The notes beneath the pieces were generated by a model. It saw only the letters and a list, made by a program, of their open reading frames with translations. It made no database searches and was not told where the DNA came from. Both the position numbers and the translations under genes were made by a program. From Heliopora coerulea (lineage: Eukaryota > Cnidaria > Anthozoa > Scleralcyonacea > Helioporidae): a stretch of DNA of 64,000 nt. The stretch's first letter is position 1, and every line of letters starts with the position of its first letter. Shown here piece after piece: positions 54,201 through 62,393 of this stretch. Location: NCBI GenBank assembly GCA_030142905.1, contig JASJOG010000103.1:88501-152500 (forward strand). The letters run 5' to 3'.

Positions 54201-57200
54201 CTTTTGAGAATTATATATTGAGTAGTGTAGCCAATCAGATTTCTGCATCTGAATTACTGGTAGTCTCTACAAATTAAAATTAGATTTTCCTTCAACCATT
54301 CTCTTTTAAAATGTTACATCTTAGCCATGTGAATAGCCTGTCTGAATAGGTCTTTTATTTTACTTCCCTTTCCTTTCCTTTGCAGATAATTTTACCTGCC
54401 TTTGAAGACTTCTGGTCAGGATAAATTTAAGTCGGTCTCAATTAAATCCTTGACATCCTGACAAGTCTTTTATCATTTTAGTCTGACTAATGCCAGACAA
54501 TTTTAGTGGCCAAAGGGAGGCCTGTATACAGGAAAGTGTTAAAATGTCTGTTGTTGACTCTAAGCTACTGCACAACCAGGCAAATTTGATTTAAAATTGG
54601 GTTATACATATACCTGTACATGCAAATTTTCACCCAGAATCAGAATTTTAAAAAGTCATTCATGAAAAAAAACTAAAGTACACCTGATTCAGTTCAATTC
54701 AAATCAAAATTTAATGCACTTGCATTAAGATACAGATGATATACTGGTGACCCATTCAGTAATACAACTTTTCTTACCCTTTTGCTTCACTTTGTACTAA
54801 TGCAATTCTCCCATAATCCCAAGCCCAGCGTCTGATCATACAAAAAGTCAAGAATATTACCTATGTGTAAGAAAAAAAATGAATTTCAAGCTTATAAAAT
54901 TATTAGAGTTCTACTATCTAAGAATAACCTGAAGGGTTGAATTAAAAGACTTCTTTTAATTTCCTGTCAATGACATAAGAATAAAATACTGTGTAGACAG
55001 TGGTAAATAAGGTACAAAATTAAAAGGTTGACAATTGCTATAACTGATCTCCAAGAATGTCAATATTCCTTGAGATCAGTTACAGCAGCTATCAACCTTT
55101 GAACTTCTTACCTCTTCTAATTTCCTGTTTGTTGTCTGATTTTGTAACAAGTGATTGCTTTATTACAAGTGATTTCTTTTAAATTCATAGTATTATAATG
55201 ATATTTCAATTCAGTATATATCAAAGTACTATGGTTAAAATGACAAAAAACTGAGTCTTTGGTATAAATATCCTGATACATGGTTTTGTGTAAAGAACCT
55301 TTAGTTACAGTTCCATGGAGCTAACTGTCTGCTAAGATTTAATCATCATGGTTCTTTAAATGAAACCACATATTGGGATATCTATGCCAAAGCTCCACAT
55401 CCTGCTAGATTCTATGGTCTTCCCAAATTACATTTAAATAATACAAAATAAAAAGAACTTCAACATTACATATGAAATAAGCAATTTCAATACAAAGCAA
55501 AAAATACCCATTCTGAATTTTTCATCACCACATATTCATGGATGTTAACTTTAACTATTTGCTATGTAGCTACTGTGATGCAGTATATAACAGGCAATCC
55601 TGTTTACAAGGGAAAATCTTAACACATACTGTACAAAGTTCATGAATTTTACTTCCTCATTTAAAAGAAAGCCCTTTGCTGACTTCATTCTACACCTATA
55701 TACATGCTGTAAATAGTTATAATGAGGGACACAGGTTATGTTGCTTTCTTTGAAGTTAAGTAACAGAGCTCAGTTTTATATGTATGCAAATCAATCCAAA
55801 CCAGTTGGCATAGTCACAAGTCAGTAAGCTCTTATCCATGTTCTGGCTACATATTACCATCAACCAATCCAAATGACTGATGAACTGCACTTGGGAGATG
55901 GGAAACAAAGAAAGCAAATGAATTTATGAAGGTAAAATATAAAATAAAAATGCTTAGCACCACTTTCTTTAATGGGCTGCAGAAATAGTCTTGCTCTTAT
56001 GCATGAAAATATTAGCTTATCATGATGTATTACAAAAGTGGTGTTTTGTTCATGGTTGCCCTACATTAACAATATCACTTCAAACCTCCTAACCAGGATG
56101 GAAAATTTCCCACTTTCATGAAAAACATGTATTTGAAATATTGTATATGCTTAAATTGAAATCAAAAGTGAATACAGAAAGGTTATGGTATCCTTTGTTC
56201 TGATATTTCCCATACTAGAGTATATTTGGTTCCAGCTGATGTTTCTTAACCCACATTTCAACATTTTATACTCAATTTGTTTGAATTAAAAATTCAATCC
56301 CATATTGTTCAAACCAAGCTGAGGTTTCAATCTGGGCTAAAATTTTGGCCATGTGGTCACACAATAACTTGTATAATGCAATCAACCAAAAAATAAATAT
56401 AAGGAGAACTGGGGTTGTAATTTCATTCTCCTTTTTTCATGTTTTTTTTTTCACAGGGCAAATTCTGAAATCTTTATATTACCTGAAATCTTTACAGTAC
56501 ATTTCCCCTAAACATTGAGGTTTCATGGAAACAAATCTCACTGGTCTGTTTCTCCCAGGAGCAGTCATTTGTTACATACTGTAGCTCAGTTTTTCCTATA
56601 AGCAAGTAATTTTTTCAAGAACTATTCAAAAAAGGTGTAAAAAAGTTGATAAAACCGATAATTGTCACGAGCAACATAAGCAGCATTGCTTCATCTTGCC
56701 ACAGAACAGGAGAAATAGGTGTATTTGTTCCTCTCAGACTGGTTACTGTTGATCAGCCCAGTGATTTTGTCAGTTACAAATAGATGCGTTTTACTGACTG
56801 TCTTGGTTATATATGTGCATGCAGAGCTAGGAATCACGAGAAAAACTCGTACAGAAATGTGCAAACAAATAGAAACGTGTCGGGTAACCATCCGTAAATG
56901 TTGCTCCAGGCAGTCTACAGAAGATGTATGAAACTCAATGGAAGTGAGTCAATGAATGTAAATCAGGTCCATGTTCTTCCCTCGGGCAAAGTGCCACGAC
57001 GTTTTTCAATTACAGTGTAATATAAAAATCATTAAGAAAACTCACCATGTTCGGTTTACATTAAAATTTAGGAAGGCCGCTGCACAGCACAATTAAACAA
57101 TTAAAATTAATGCCAACTGATAGCGTCTTCCGACTGATACCGTATGTAGATATAAGACAGAATGTTTGACAGAATGAATGAAAATTTGAAGAACTTAAAG

Positions 57201-57395
57201 ATTTAACTATTTTTAAGAAGAGACGTACATAGAAATACAACACTGTATATTAGGTCATTCATCTCAAAGTCTTACCAGCCAAATGCAAAAGTTGATACCC
57301 AAATTTTCTGGGATTCCTCCATCTTCCTGCTCGACTGCGTATGTATGTCCTGACACATTGTAAGTATCCGAACAGGAGAAGTTATTTGGAAACAT
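34635..57395 (-). CDS. TMEM63: TMEM63 (OSCA/TMEM63 family mechanosensitive cation channel), 17 coding exons
   Basis: Seventeen exons with matching phases join in frame from ATG (57393-57395, A at -3) to TGA (34635-34637), giving about 827 residues, the usual family length. OSCA/TMEM63 proteins are membrane proteins opened by osmotic or mechanical stress. Visible parts: an extracellular N-terminus with sequon-like NFS and NVS; the first membrane helix (about 32-50) followed by DYGRIALV; helices near 138-158 (ending [11 protein letters not shown]) and 178-200 ([13 protein letters not shown]); a large cytosolic RRM-like region (about 205-395) with a CPCCPCW cluster; then the channel core, with helices near 400-430, 450-480, 487-508, 537-570, 590-618, 619-636, 649-677 and 682-706. 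Hallmarks are [33 protein letters not shown] and [11 protein letters not shown] hydrophilic tail of about 115 residues follows. It is best seen as a single ancestral-type TMEM63 rather than specifically A, B or C. No broken codon was found. Introns carry SINEs, MITEs and long microsatellites. Confidence 0.93.
34972..35092. repeat. Hairpin around a (TA)n core in TMEM63 intron 16
   Basis: GGAATAGAAAGATAGTACGA ... GTTAATGTTCA at the left faces TGAACATTAACGAGTGATTG ... TTCTATTC at the right, separated by (TA)n. Arms are about 45 bp. Confidence 0.75.
35112..35184. repeat. (CA)n microsatellite
   Basis: A nearly pure CA dinucleotide run of about 70 bp preceded by (ACGTAC)n, inside TMEM63 intron 16. 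Confidence 0.95.
35589..35642 (-). CDS. TMEM63: TMEM63 exon 16 (54 nt, C-terminal tail)
   Basis: Acceptor TATTTTAG, donor GTAAGA, 18 codons in phase 0 ([18 protein letters not shown]). Being in phase on both sides it could be skipped without shifting the frame. Confidence 0.68.
35794..35886 (-). CDS. TMEM63: TMEM63 exon 15 (C-terminal tail)
   Basis: Acceptor GTTTGCAG, donor GTAAAT after CCA. Encodes [20 protein letters not shown], then [11 protein letters not shown]. If the donor is not used, the frame stops four codons later (VNFT), giving a shorter isoform. Confidence 0.7.
35990..36553. mobile_element. Harbinger-like MITE with TTA target duplication, second element
   Basis: A 564-bp element. 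The left end GAGGCTATTTATATGGACTC and the complement of the right end GGGCCGTTTATACGCACTCG stay similar through GGGTACCCTACC/GGGTTACCCTCC. TTA flanks both ends (35987-35989, 36554-36556). It belongs with the element at 2897-3524. A solo end of this type (GGGCTGTTTATACGGGCG) is at 22559. It lies in TMEM63 intron 14. Confidence 0.72.
37065..37174 (-). CDS. TMEM63: TMEM63 exon 14 (last membrane helix)
   Basis: Acceptor TTTTGATTGCAG, donor GTAACT. Encodes [20 protein letters not shown] and [16 protein letters not shown], matching the final helix and the CFGCF motif of vertebrate TMEM63. Confidence 0.88.
37561..37787. mobile_element. MITE with AGYCTGGTTCTCAT ends and TTA duplication
   Basis: A 227-bp element beginning AGTCTGGTTCTCATATAAAC and ending ATGAGAACCAGGCT, flanked by TTA on both sides (37558-37560, 37788-37790). 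An internal direct copy of the left end (GACTGGTTCTCATATAATCA) and several CGTGCGAC/GTCGTACGA motifs make it partly tandem. TMEM63 intron 13. Confidence 0.75.
39808..39947. repeat. Inverted repeat with TCTAACCTAAAACA arms
   Basis: GCAAATTATCTAACCTAAAA ... CCTAACTTTT at 39808-39843 is complemented by AAAAGTTAGGTATTG ... TTAGGTTAGATAATTTGC at 39913-39947. A 140-bp MITE-like hairpin in TMEM63 intron 13. Confidence 0.7.
40271..40355. repeat. Clustered CCGATTA motifs
   Basis: About eight CCGATTA or TAATCGG motifs in 85 bp, including CCGATTAATCGG, which is a perfect palindrome. It lies 107 bp downstream (gene sense) of TMEM63 exon 13. Confidence 0.7.
40462..40638 (-). CDS. TMEM63: TMEM63 exon 13
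   Basis: Acceptor GAATCTGTAG, donor GTGAGT. Encodes [20 protein letters not shown] and [20 protein letters not shown]. Phase 1 at both ends. Confidence 0.94.
41380..41587. repeat. Degenerate (CCGT/CCAT)n tetranucleotide array
   Basis: Repeated GTCCGTCC, ATCCATCC and mixed variants over about 200 bp in TMEM63 intron 12, ending 80 bp from exon 12. Confidence 0.85.
41669..41774 (-). CDS. TMEM63: TMEM63 exon 12
   Basis: Acceptor TTGGTTTAG, donor GTAAGT. Encodes [20 protein letters not shown] and [15 protein letters not shown]. The IACPLV.PFG signature is intact. Confidence 0.92.
42433..42595 (-). CDS. TMEM63: TMEM63 exon 11
   Basis: Acceptor TTTACTCCTAG, donor GTATCG. Encodes [40 protein letters not shown] and [14 protein letters not shown], the most conserved part of the channel and the helix thought to gate the pore. 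Confidence 0.94.
43109..43171 (-). CDS. TMEM63: TMEM63 exon 10 (63 nt)
   Basis: Acceptor TTTCGTTGCAG, donor GTAGGT. Encodes [20 protein letters not shown], matching the LDFFFRWLF region of human TMEM63A. Too short to stand out as an open frame. Confidence 0.82.
43615..44015. repeat. Long compound (TG)n / ATGTATATACAGTAT repeat
   Basis: A GTATATGT-rich lead-in, then six copies of a 15-bp unit (TATGTATATACAGTA, about 43728-43812), then about 190 bp of (TG)n with regular TATG interruptions. Open frames on both strands here are repeat artefacts. It lies in TMEM63 intron 9. Confidence 0.95.
44097..44156. repeat. Near-perfect palindrome
   Basis: CTGACAGTGTTGAGATAATC is complemented by GATTATCTCAACAACACTGT-TAG, with a loop of about 10 bases; arms about 25 bp. 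It lies next to the TG array. Confidence 0.75.
44319..44399 (-). CDS. TMEM63: TMEM63 exon 9
   Basis: Acceptor CAGAACTAG, donor GTAAAG. Encodes [20 protein letters not shown] then PSLALT, one channel-core helix. Phase 2 at both ends. Confidence 0.9.
45046..45297. repeat. (CAT/CAC)n trinucleotide array with CATCAC hexanucleotide tail
   Basis: About 250 bp of CAT and CAC triplets; the right 75 bp are a clean CATCAC repeat. It lies in TMEM63 intron 8, 38 bp from the splice donor of exon 8. His-, Asp- and Met-rich open frames across it are artefacts. Confidence 0.95.
45336..45465 (-). CDS. TMEM63: TMEM63 exon 8
   Basis: Acceptor GGTTATTATAG, donor GTAATT. Encodes [20 protein letters not shown] and [21 protein letters not shown] long CATCAC array begins 38 nt past its donor. 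Confidence 0.92.
45802..46481. mobile_element. MITE with GATCGTC-rich body (680 bp)
   Basis: The left end AAGCCTAGTTCCCATATAAT and the complement of the right end AAACCTGGTTTCCATAAGAT are inverted. CTA and TTA flank the ends, consistent with a 3-bp duplication after one transition. The body repeats CGATCGTCTCGATCG-type motifs on both arms. The termini resemble the element at 37561-37787. TMEM63 intron 7. Confidence 0.65.
46779..47035 (-). CDS. TMEM63: TMEM63 exon 7
   Basis: Acceptor TTATTCCTAG, donor GTAAGG. Encodes [20 protein letters not shown] (end of the cytosolic domain), then [20 protein letters not shown] and TPAILL of the next helix. A SINE ends 98 nt from its acceptor side. Confidence 0.92.
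47133..47429 (-). mobile_element. tRNA-derived SINE, copy 1 (full length)
   Basis: Read on the minus strand it begins GGGGTGCTGGTGGCTCAGTT, with an A-box-like TGGCTCAGT and a B-box-like GGTTCGATTCC about 45 bases on, as in a pol III promoter. A body of about 200 bp follows, ending in CCTTTACC tandem units. CAATA flanks both ends. It sits in TMEM63 intron 6 in the same orientation as the gene, 98 bp from exon 7. Confidence 0.78.
47630..47800 (+). pseudogene. MADF-domain-like coding fragment (transposon-derived)
   Basis: A plus-strand frame gives [20 protein letters not shown] followed by [20 protein letters not shown]. This fits the start of a MADF (Myb/SANT-like) DNA-binding domain: a helix, then CLYD, then K.KD...K..AWKEI. 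Such domains occur in the accessory proteins of PIF/Harbinger transposons and in insect-type transcription factors. After about residue 55 the similarity ends in hydrophobic sequence. Lying inside TMEM63 intron 6 on the opposite strand, it is most likely a transposon remnant. Confidence 0.5.
48488..48826 (-). CDS. TMEM63: TMEM63 exon 6 (cytosolic RRM-like domain)
   Basis: The largest exon, 339 nt. Acceptor TTTCATAG, donor GTAAGA. Encodes [20 protein letters not shown], the cysteine cluster [14 protein letters not shown] and [17 protein letters not shown], matching the intracellular domain of animal TMEM63 proteins. Confidence 0.92.
49117..49205. repeat. tRNA-like SINE head fragments in opposite orientations
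   Basis: TAGCTCAATGGTTAGAGC (A-box-like, plus strand) lies next to GGTTGTGGGTTCGATGTCC (B-box-like, minus strand). They point in opposite directions and so cannot form one tRNA. Probably rearranged SINE pieces in TMEM63 intron 5. Confidence 0.45.
49644..49875 (-). CDS. TMEM63: TMEM63 exon 5
   Basis: Acceptor TTCGCTTAG, donor GTGAGT. Encodes [20 protein letters not shown], helix 3 ([15 protein letters not shown]) and the start of the cytosolic domain ([12 protein letters not shown]). Phase 2 out. Confidence 0.93.
49920..50075. repeat. CA/CCA-rich low-complexity stretch
   Basis: Irregular CACACA, CACCCCA and CCAACCC motifs beginning about 45 bp upstream (gene sense) of TMEM63 exon 5. Its minus-strand reading is GT-rich, and it lies on the acceptor side of the exon. 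Confidence 0.7.
51137..51314 (-). CDS. TMEM63: TMEM63 exon 4
   Basis: Acceptor TTTTTCTAAG, donor GTGAGT. Encodes [27 protein letters not shown] and helix 2 ([20 protein letters not shown]). Phase 1 out. Confidence 0.93.
51371..51450 (+). repeat. TTAA-associated palindromic repeat, copy 7
   Basis: ATTAACCCACTAAGGGGC at the left, then TTTACTCTGGCTAACACCAGAC and TTTTACTCACCAA. TMEM63 intron 3, 57 bp from exon 4. Confidence 0.6.
52359..52485 (-). repeat. TTAA-associated palindromic repeat, copy 8
   Basis: Reverse-orientation copy with CCCTTTCCC at one end, CAAAATTGTCTGAAGTTAGCC in the core and GGGAAAGAGTTCA at the other. TMEM63 intron 3. Confidence 0.5.
53074..53176 (-). CDS. TMEM63: TMEM63 exon 3
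   Basis: Acceptor CTCTCCAG, donor GTATTG. Encodes [14 protein letters not shown] and an acidic loop to EDVSDK, the poorly conserved cytosolic linker. Supported mainly by reading phase and position. Confidence 0.75.
54447..54543 (+). repeat. TTAA-associated palindromic repeat, copy 9
   Basis: TTAGTCTGACTAATGCCAGAC in the core and ACAGGAAAGTGTTAA at the right end. TMEM63 intron 2. Confidence 0.6.
54778..54860 (-). CDS. TMEM63: TMEM63 exon 2
   Basis: Acceptor ACACATAG, donor GTAAGA. Encodes [20 protein letters not shown] then LVQSEAKG, the end of the first helix and the conserved DYGRIALV. Phase 2 out. Confidence 0.9.
55024..55115. repeat. Foldback (MITE-like) element, copy 2
   Basis: AAGGTTGACAATTGCTATAA / CTGATCTCCAAGAAT faces ATTCCTTGAGATCAGTTACAG / CTATCAACCTTTGAACTT. 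The end and the CAGTTAC segment are shared with the copy at 2372-2526. TMEM63 intron 1. Confidence 0.65.
55116..57275. other. TMEM63 intron 1, remainder
   Basis: AT-rich DNA without recognised repeats or exons. Short open frames on both strands at 56691-56931 overlap each other and lack homology. Confidence 0.4.
57276..57395 (-). CDS. TMEM63: TMEM63 exon 1 (start codon)
   Basis: Residues 1-40, from [16 protein letters not shown] to GINFCIWL, ending in phase 0 before GTAAGA. Carries the short extracellular N-terminus and the conserved GGIP before the first helix. Confidence 0.85.
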
Positions 57396-58638
57396 TTTCT
57401 GTTACGACAAGCCAGTAGAGTCCAGAAAAGAACCATTACAATATCCTCAGTGACTCCTCCTGAGCATCATGAAATATCACGACAAACTAAATGGTTTGCT
57501 GGGATTGGATTGCGGTGTAGAAAGTGGACGAAGAGTTGTTTCCTCTCCCCAGTCCCCACACCTAACGGGCAAGTGCAAAATTCCGGGAAACATTGAGCCG
57601 GTCTAAAAGAGACACAATTCGACGAACCCTTACAATGGATCTCACTATTTCATTGATGGTTTTGGGATAAAATCCTAATCCTAAACTAAACACTAACCCT
57701 AACTCTAACTGTACTCTTTACCCTGAACCTAACTGTTATCCTCATCGGCGTAAGACCTCGCAGAGAAAGAAAGACGAAGTATTTCCTAGTCAAAATATAA
57801 ATGCATCAATCTCAGTCTAAAAAACGTCTGCTAATATATTTAGCCTGAACGTTGGAAAAACTTCATCTAAAAGTTCTGAGGATTGAGAACTCAGACTGGA
57901 ATTGAGAAATTCCGGTTGCGCCCCTTCAACGTTAGGCTCAAAATTGTCCTTTTATAAAAATGGTAAGATGTCGGTTGGCAACCGACTATGTACAGTATTC
58001 CACAAATAAGTAATTGCCGAACGAATCATTTTAGTCAACACATTGTAAAACCCATTAGCTAGTTATCATATCGTCAAAACACCTGCGTTTAAGCAGAATT
58101 CGTTTCCACGTTATCTCGTTGATAAAAGTTTACTTCTAGTTTCGAAAAAAAACGTCTTTACTCGAAAAAAAATCTGCGATATTGGGGTTCATTCATTTGT
58201 GGTTTTAAGTCCAAGTTACACGAGCTCAAACATTCCATCCACGACAGAATTTTTGCTCTGTTTCCTTACAGTACATTTAGCAAGTGTTGACTTAAAAAAC
58301 GAAGAGAAATTCACACGTTAGCTTGAAACAAAGTAAATGCTTTGCCATCTTGAAAACCGTAGAACCAATCAACCGGTAAGGCTTCAACTTGTGTTCATAA
58401 TTTATATAAAGCTATTCTGAAACTCTGGACTCATTGTCTCATCACAAGTAATTTGAGGTAGAACCGATTTCAATTCACATATTCCATAATCTGCATGCAT
58501 GTAAAATGATTTGAGCAAGGCAATTTGCAAGCGACAGTTTTTAGAAAATTACATTGCCAGTGCAAGCAAAAAACTCGTCGAAATCAATTCCTAAATATGT
58601 GAAGAGTTTGTGCCGATGGAGACTACTGAACACATATC
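57396..58638. promoter_or_regulatory. Presumed TMEM63 5' UTR and promoter region
   Basis: The sequence immediately upstream of the TMEM63 start codon. No TATA box or specific site could be assigned. A degenerate CTAACC-rich stretch is at 57665-57745. Role inferred from position only. Confidence 0.35.
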
Positions 58639-58764
58639 ATAACTCTTTCCAGTTCGAGACGTCTCGCTTTGATGTGTGAAATCGTCTGGCGTTGACCAGA
58701 CTAACGATTGTCGGCGTTAAGCAAAGTAAAATTAAAAAGTAGAATCCGGTACGGAAAGAGTTAA
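58639..58764 (-). repeat. TTAA-associated palindromic repeat, copy 10
   Basis: AACTCTTTCCAGTTCGAGAC at the left, AAATCGTCTGGCGTTGACCAGA in the core, a second partial core (TGTCGGCGTTAAGCAAAGTA) and GGTACGGAAAGAGTTAA at the right. Confidence 0.65.
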
Positions 58765-58794
58765 TTGAGATAGCCTTAATTGAGATAGCCATAA

Positions 58795-58926
58795 CCATTT
58801 CGCGGACTTAGGCTAGACGTCTCACTTTAACTAGTAAAATCCTTTGGCCTTAACCAGAGTAAAAGTGTCTGGCGTTAGGCAAAGTAAAATTAAAGTCGGA
58901 TACGGACGGATCAGATATAAGAGTTA
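58795..58926 (-). repeat. TTAA-associated palindromic repeat, copy 11
   Basis: GCTAGACGTCTCACTTTAAC at the left, GTAAAATCCTTTGGCCTTAA and GTGTCTGGCGTTAGGCAAAG in the centre, and a right end with GAGTTAA. Nearly tandem with copy 10. Confidence 0.6.
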
Positions 58927-60399
58927 ACACTGGAAAAATAAGGAATAGTAAAGTATTGCACAAGTTGAAATAATTAAACACAAAAATATTGAAAACAGAA
59001 AAAAGTTGAACGTACGTGAAAATACGGAACCTGGACAGAAAAATATTGAACACTAAAACATTGGAGATATATCAGAATATTGCACATATAAAAATACCGA
59101 ATGGTAATTTTATGTATAAAGAGCAACAGTGAACACATGTACTCGCATTAAAATGAGGAACATAATCCATAAAGGAACAGCTTGAAAATCCGAATTATGA
59201 TTGCCTGAAATAAAGGCAATACTGTTGAATTGTTGCTATATATACCCATATGTTCTAAAGTGCACCAAATTAACCACATATTTCAAATATGCGACAATTT
59301 TTTTAACTGAAGACATGTCTCGGCAAACTTATGCCATCTTCATTAAAAAAAATTGTCGTATACTTGAAATATACATGTACATATATATAGTTCGATTGCC
59401 CTGACATATGCATACTGGGTTTTCAGAATATGTTTTGTCTTGTATTTTTGAAATTTTCTTTTCGCAAGGTTTTTTTCACCGTTATTAACCCTGAGAAGAA
59501 ATCATGGCTAGCCCATATACAACGTTCAGCATAACATATCACATAAAAAAAGAAAAAAAACCAAACAAAACAAAAAAGCTAACAAGCGCAAGCTAATTCA
59601 ACATATCAGCTAGCATATAGAAACGTAAAATACTTAAATGTTTTGAATATTTATTGAATAGGGAAGCTTCTAAAACATTTAATAAGAGAATCAAAATTTC
59701 AATCATGCAATTTCGTTTTCATCACCAACAAAAAATTTATTTTTCAAGCGTTGGTCCTACCCTAAGAGCCTTCTCGCTCTGCGTGGTCTTTGCCATACAT
59801 ATTTCATGCACTTATACGAAAAGCGAAGCTTTTAGGAACAAACGCGATTTGTAAGAGTTGTGAATAGTTATAAACACGTGTTCTTGCTTGTTTCCAATTG
59901 GACGTCGATAATTTGATTCATCTACTTATTCGATCGGCAAGATATATCAGAGAGGAGCATGTGTTAGTCTTTCGATATCAAACTTCATATAAGAACTCGC
60001 CAATTAGAGATCGAAGCCACGTCGTAATCCAAGCAAGAGTTTTATGCAGTTTCTCGTTCAGGTATGCTATACCTTTTCAGTCATAGTTTGATATAGAAAC
60101 CTGGTGGAGTATTGTCAAACTCTTGAAACTAGTTTGTGCATCGTAAAGAATAGAGAGAATATGATTTTGGGATAAATTTTGGGATCAAAGTTCTGAATTT
60201 TATTCAGTTTTCTCGTTGGTAGATAAGATTTCGCGTTCTCTTTGTTTCCTGAAAGCTGGACGTACTTGCATTTTCCGTAAATTTAACTCGTTCCTACTTG
60301 AAGAGGACGTTTAGAAATGTATCCTGGCAAGCCCCAGGACTTTATTGGGCGAGGAAGGGTTTATACTGTTCGTAATTAATAATTCCAACTTAAAGCAGT

Positions 60400-60468
60400 C
60401 CTTCAAGATTTTATTCTGTATAATGCTAGACAATTTTACTCCATTGAGTGGAACGAGGAAAAGGCTTA
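60400..60468 (+). repeat. TTAA-associated palindromic repeat, partial copy 12
   Basis: Contains ATAATGCTAGACAATTTTACTC, the core of the family, without well-kept ends. Confidence 0.45.
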
Positions 60469-60725
60469 GCCACATGAAGGGCGAAAACTAAATGGATTTG
60501 GTCTTGTTTGGAGAATGTTTTTCGACTTTAGCTAGGAGGTATGATTGTCGCACTTTGTTGTACGTACGATGTTTATTGATTTTATAATTGCGCACGTACT
60601 GTTGTATCACCACAAATGACTGTCGATATCTTTCACATGGTTATGTTGATGAATACAGTTTGTAACCTTATTTTTATTGTGTGACTGTTCTTGGTTTGTG
60701 ATGTTGTACCCGCATAACTGGTCAT

Positions 60726-60942
60726 CTAATTACTTCCCGCAGTCAATGGTGGTTCAGAGAATTCATTCTCGAATGTCCTATTCAAAAGTTGTCTAACTTT
60801 TCCAAGTATACTGGCCGTTCCCAACAATCCGGGTTTTTAAACTACCTCTTTTCTGATGCTCCCCAAACATTTCCAGGTTGCTCTTCACATTCTTGGTCAT
60901 TGATCCCAACGTCCCTATAACGATTGGTGAGATGTTTACCTT
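60726..60942 (-). pseudogene. Non-LTR retrotransposon reverse-transcriptase C-terminal fragment, frameshifted
   Basis: One minus-strand frame reads VNISPIVIGTLGSMTKNVKS followed by NLEMFG. After a frame change the next frame reads LLGTASILGKVRQLLN up to a TAG at 60726-60728. Together these match the end of cnidarian non-LTR reverse transcriptase ORFs, which typically carry VPIVIGALG...L followed by LLQK.ALLGTARILRKVL. The fragment is short, frameshifted and lacks the catalytic region, so it is a dead remnant. Confidence 0.6.
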
Positions 60943-61122
60943 TTAATTTAAGTAATTTTTAGAAAATTCCACGTATTTCTCTTTTTTTAATTGCTGAGTT
61001 TTCGTCTCGTTTGCCCAGGACGTCTCCAAAGCGAAACTAATATTTTTTGACAACGTCAACTGTGCTCAGCGATTAAAAAAAGAAAAATACACGGAAATAT
61101 CTGCAAATTACTTAAAATAAAT
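60940..61122. repeat. Foldback repeat with about 55-bp arms
   Basis: TTTAATTTAAGTAATTTTTAG ... TTTTTTTAATTGCTGAG at the left is complemented by CTCAGCGATTAAAAAAAG ... AAATTACTTAAAATAAA at the right. The arms have scattered mismatches and the loop is about 60 bp. It abuts the reverse-transcriptase remnant. Confidence 0.7.
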
Positions 61123-61287
61123 CTATATGATTACTCGATGTAAAGCTTCAAAGAACAAGATATTTACCTGTTTCACTTCGTTTTCTCAGCATTTTAGCAC
61201 TTTAATCCTATGTTATTGTCATTATAATGCGCACACCACCGAGCTATGGGCAGTGGAAGGGGTCTCAGCCTGCTACGGACGCCCAGT

Positions 61288-61612
61288 TATTATTATTATT
61301 GTCATTATCGTTATAGTTATTAGCATTATCATTATCATTGGTGTTATCATTATCATTGGTGTTATTATTATTATCATTATGATTATCATTATCGTTATCA
61401 TTATCATCATTATCCTTACCACAATCATTATCATTATCGTTATCATCATCACTATCATTATCACTATCATTATCAATATCATAATCACTATCATTATCAC
61501 TATCATTATAGGTATCATTCCTGTTATCATTATCACTATCATTATCAATATCATAATCACTATCATTATCACTATCACTATCACCACTACTGCTACTATA
61601 GCTATTACAATA
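61288..61612. repeat. (ATTATC)n-rich microsatellite
   Basis: About 320 bp of ATT, ATC and ACT triplets, dominated by TATCATTATCATTATC. The Ile-rich and Met-rich open frames across it are artefacts. Confidence 0.95.
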
Positions 61613-61851
61613 TTACTTTTACTATGATAAATAAACACCTGGCAAGTATCACCTAGAACATATGTAATCTACCAAATTAATATTAAATTATAATCTATCG
61701 CAATCTCACATCTGATTACATGAAAATTTTCTTCATCTTGTATAAACTCCGTTTAAGGTCATAAAGAGTAAATACAAAATATTCGTTGAATATACCTATT
61801 ACTTCACCAGCATTACTATCAGTATATGTACAAAACTACAGGCCAAGCTCT

Positions 61852-61912
61852 TGGCAACGACCTTCGCAGCTTAGTTGACAGAGCATCGCACAGGGTCGCG
61901 GGTTTGATTTCC
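61852..61912 (+). repeat. tRNA-like SINE head
   Basis: TTCGCAGCTTAGTTGACAGA resembles an A box and CGCGGGTTTGATTTCCGAC a B box, with tRNA-like spacing. The body downstream is not recognised. It is too degenerate to be a functional tRNA gene. Confidence 0.55.
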
Positions 61913-62159
61913 GACGTACCCAGCCTGCGGTCCAAGAATTTCATTTTTCGCAACCCATCCCAGTTGACCCTTAAAATATAAGATTCTGGTACAGGAAGAT
62001 TACCTTCATCATGTATAAACGCCATTTGATGTGACCGAGTGTTAATGCCAAATATTTACAGTTACATTACCTCACTTAACATCTCCACTCCATTACGTGA
62101 AAATCCTGGTACTTACGCCAGTTATTGAGCGCTTCTGTTGGTCGGCAAACTAAGGCTGC

Positions 62160-62393
62160 ATACGAAGAAGAAATAGTAAAGCCCAGCAGAAAACGCGGGA
62201 AGTAGGCATATTTAAAGGTTTATAGTGTAATTCTAACGTTTCGTTGCTGCACGCAACATACTCAGAGAATAAATAGCTTATATTCGTTCTTTGAGGATGT
62301 TGCGTGCAGCAACGAAACGTTAGAATTACACTATAAACCTTTAAATATGCCTATTTTGCGTGTTTTTTGCTGGACTTTACCATTTCTTCTTCG
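62160..62393. mobile_element. Foldback element with about 100-bp arms
   Basis: The left arm runs from CGAAGAAGAAATAGTAAAGC through TTTATAGTGTAATTCTAACG and TTTCGTTGCTGCACGCAACAT. The right arm is its complement, ending TTTACCATTTCTTCTTCG. The arms are nearly identical and the loop is under 30 bp. A solo arm of the same family is at 1100-1235. Confidence 0.82.

Noticed and set aside
61127..61638. Ile-rich (plus) and Met/Ile-rich (minus) open frames of 166 and 121 codons
   Set aside because: They are translations of the ATTATC microsatellite; no signal or domain outside it.
61852..61912. A possible functional tRNA gene
   Set aside because: A- and B-box-like segments are present, but the stems do not pair well and the flanks look like SINE debris.
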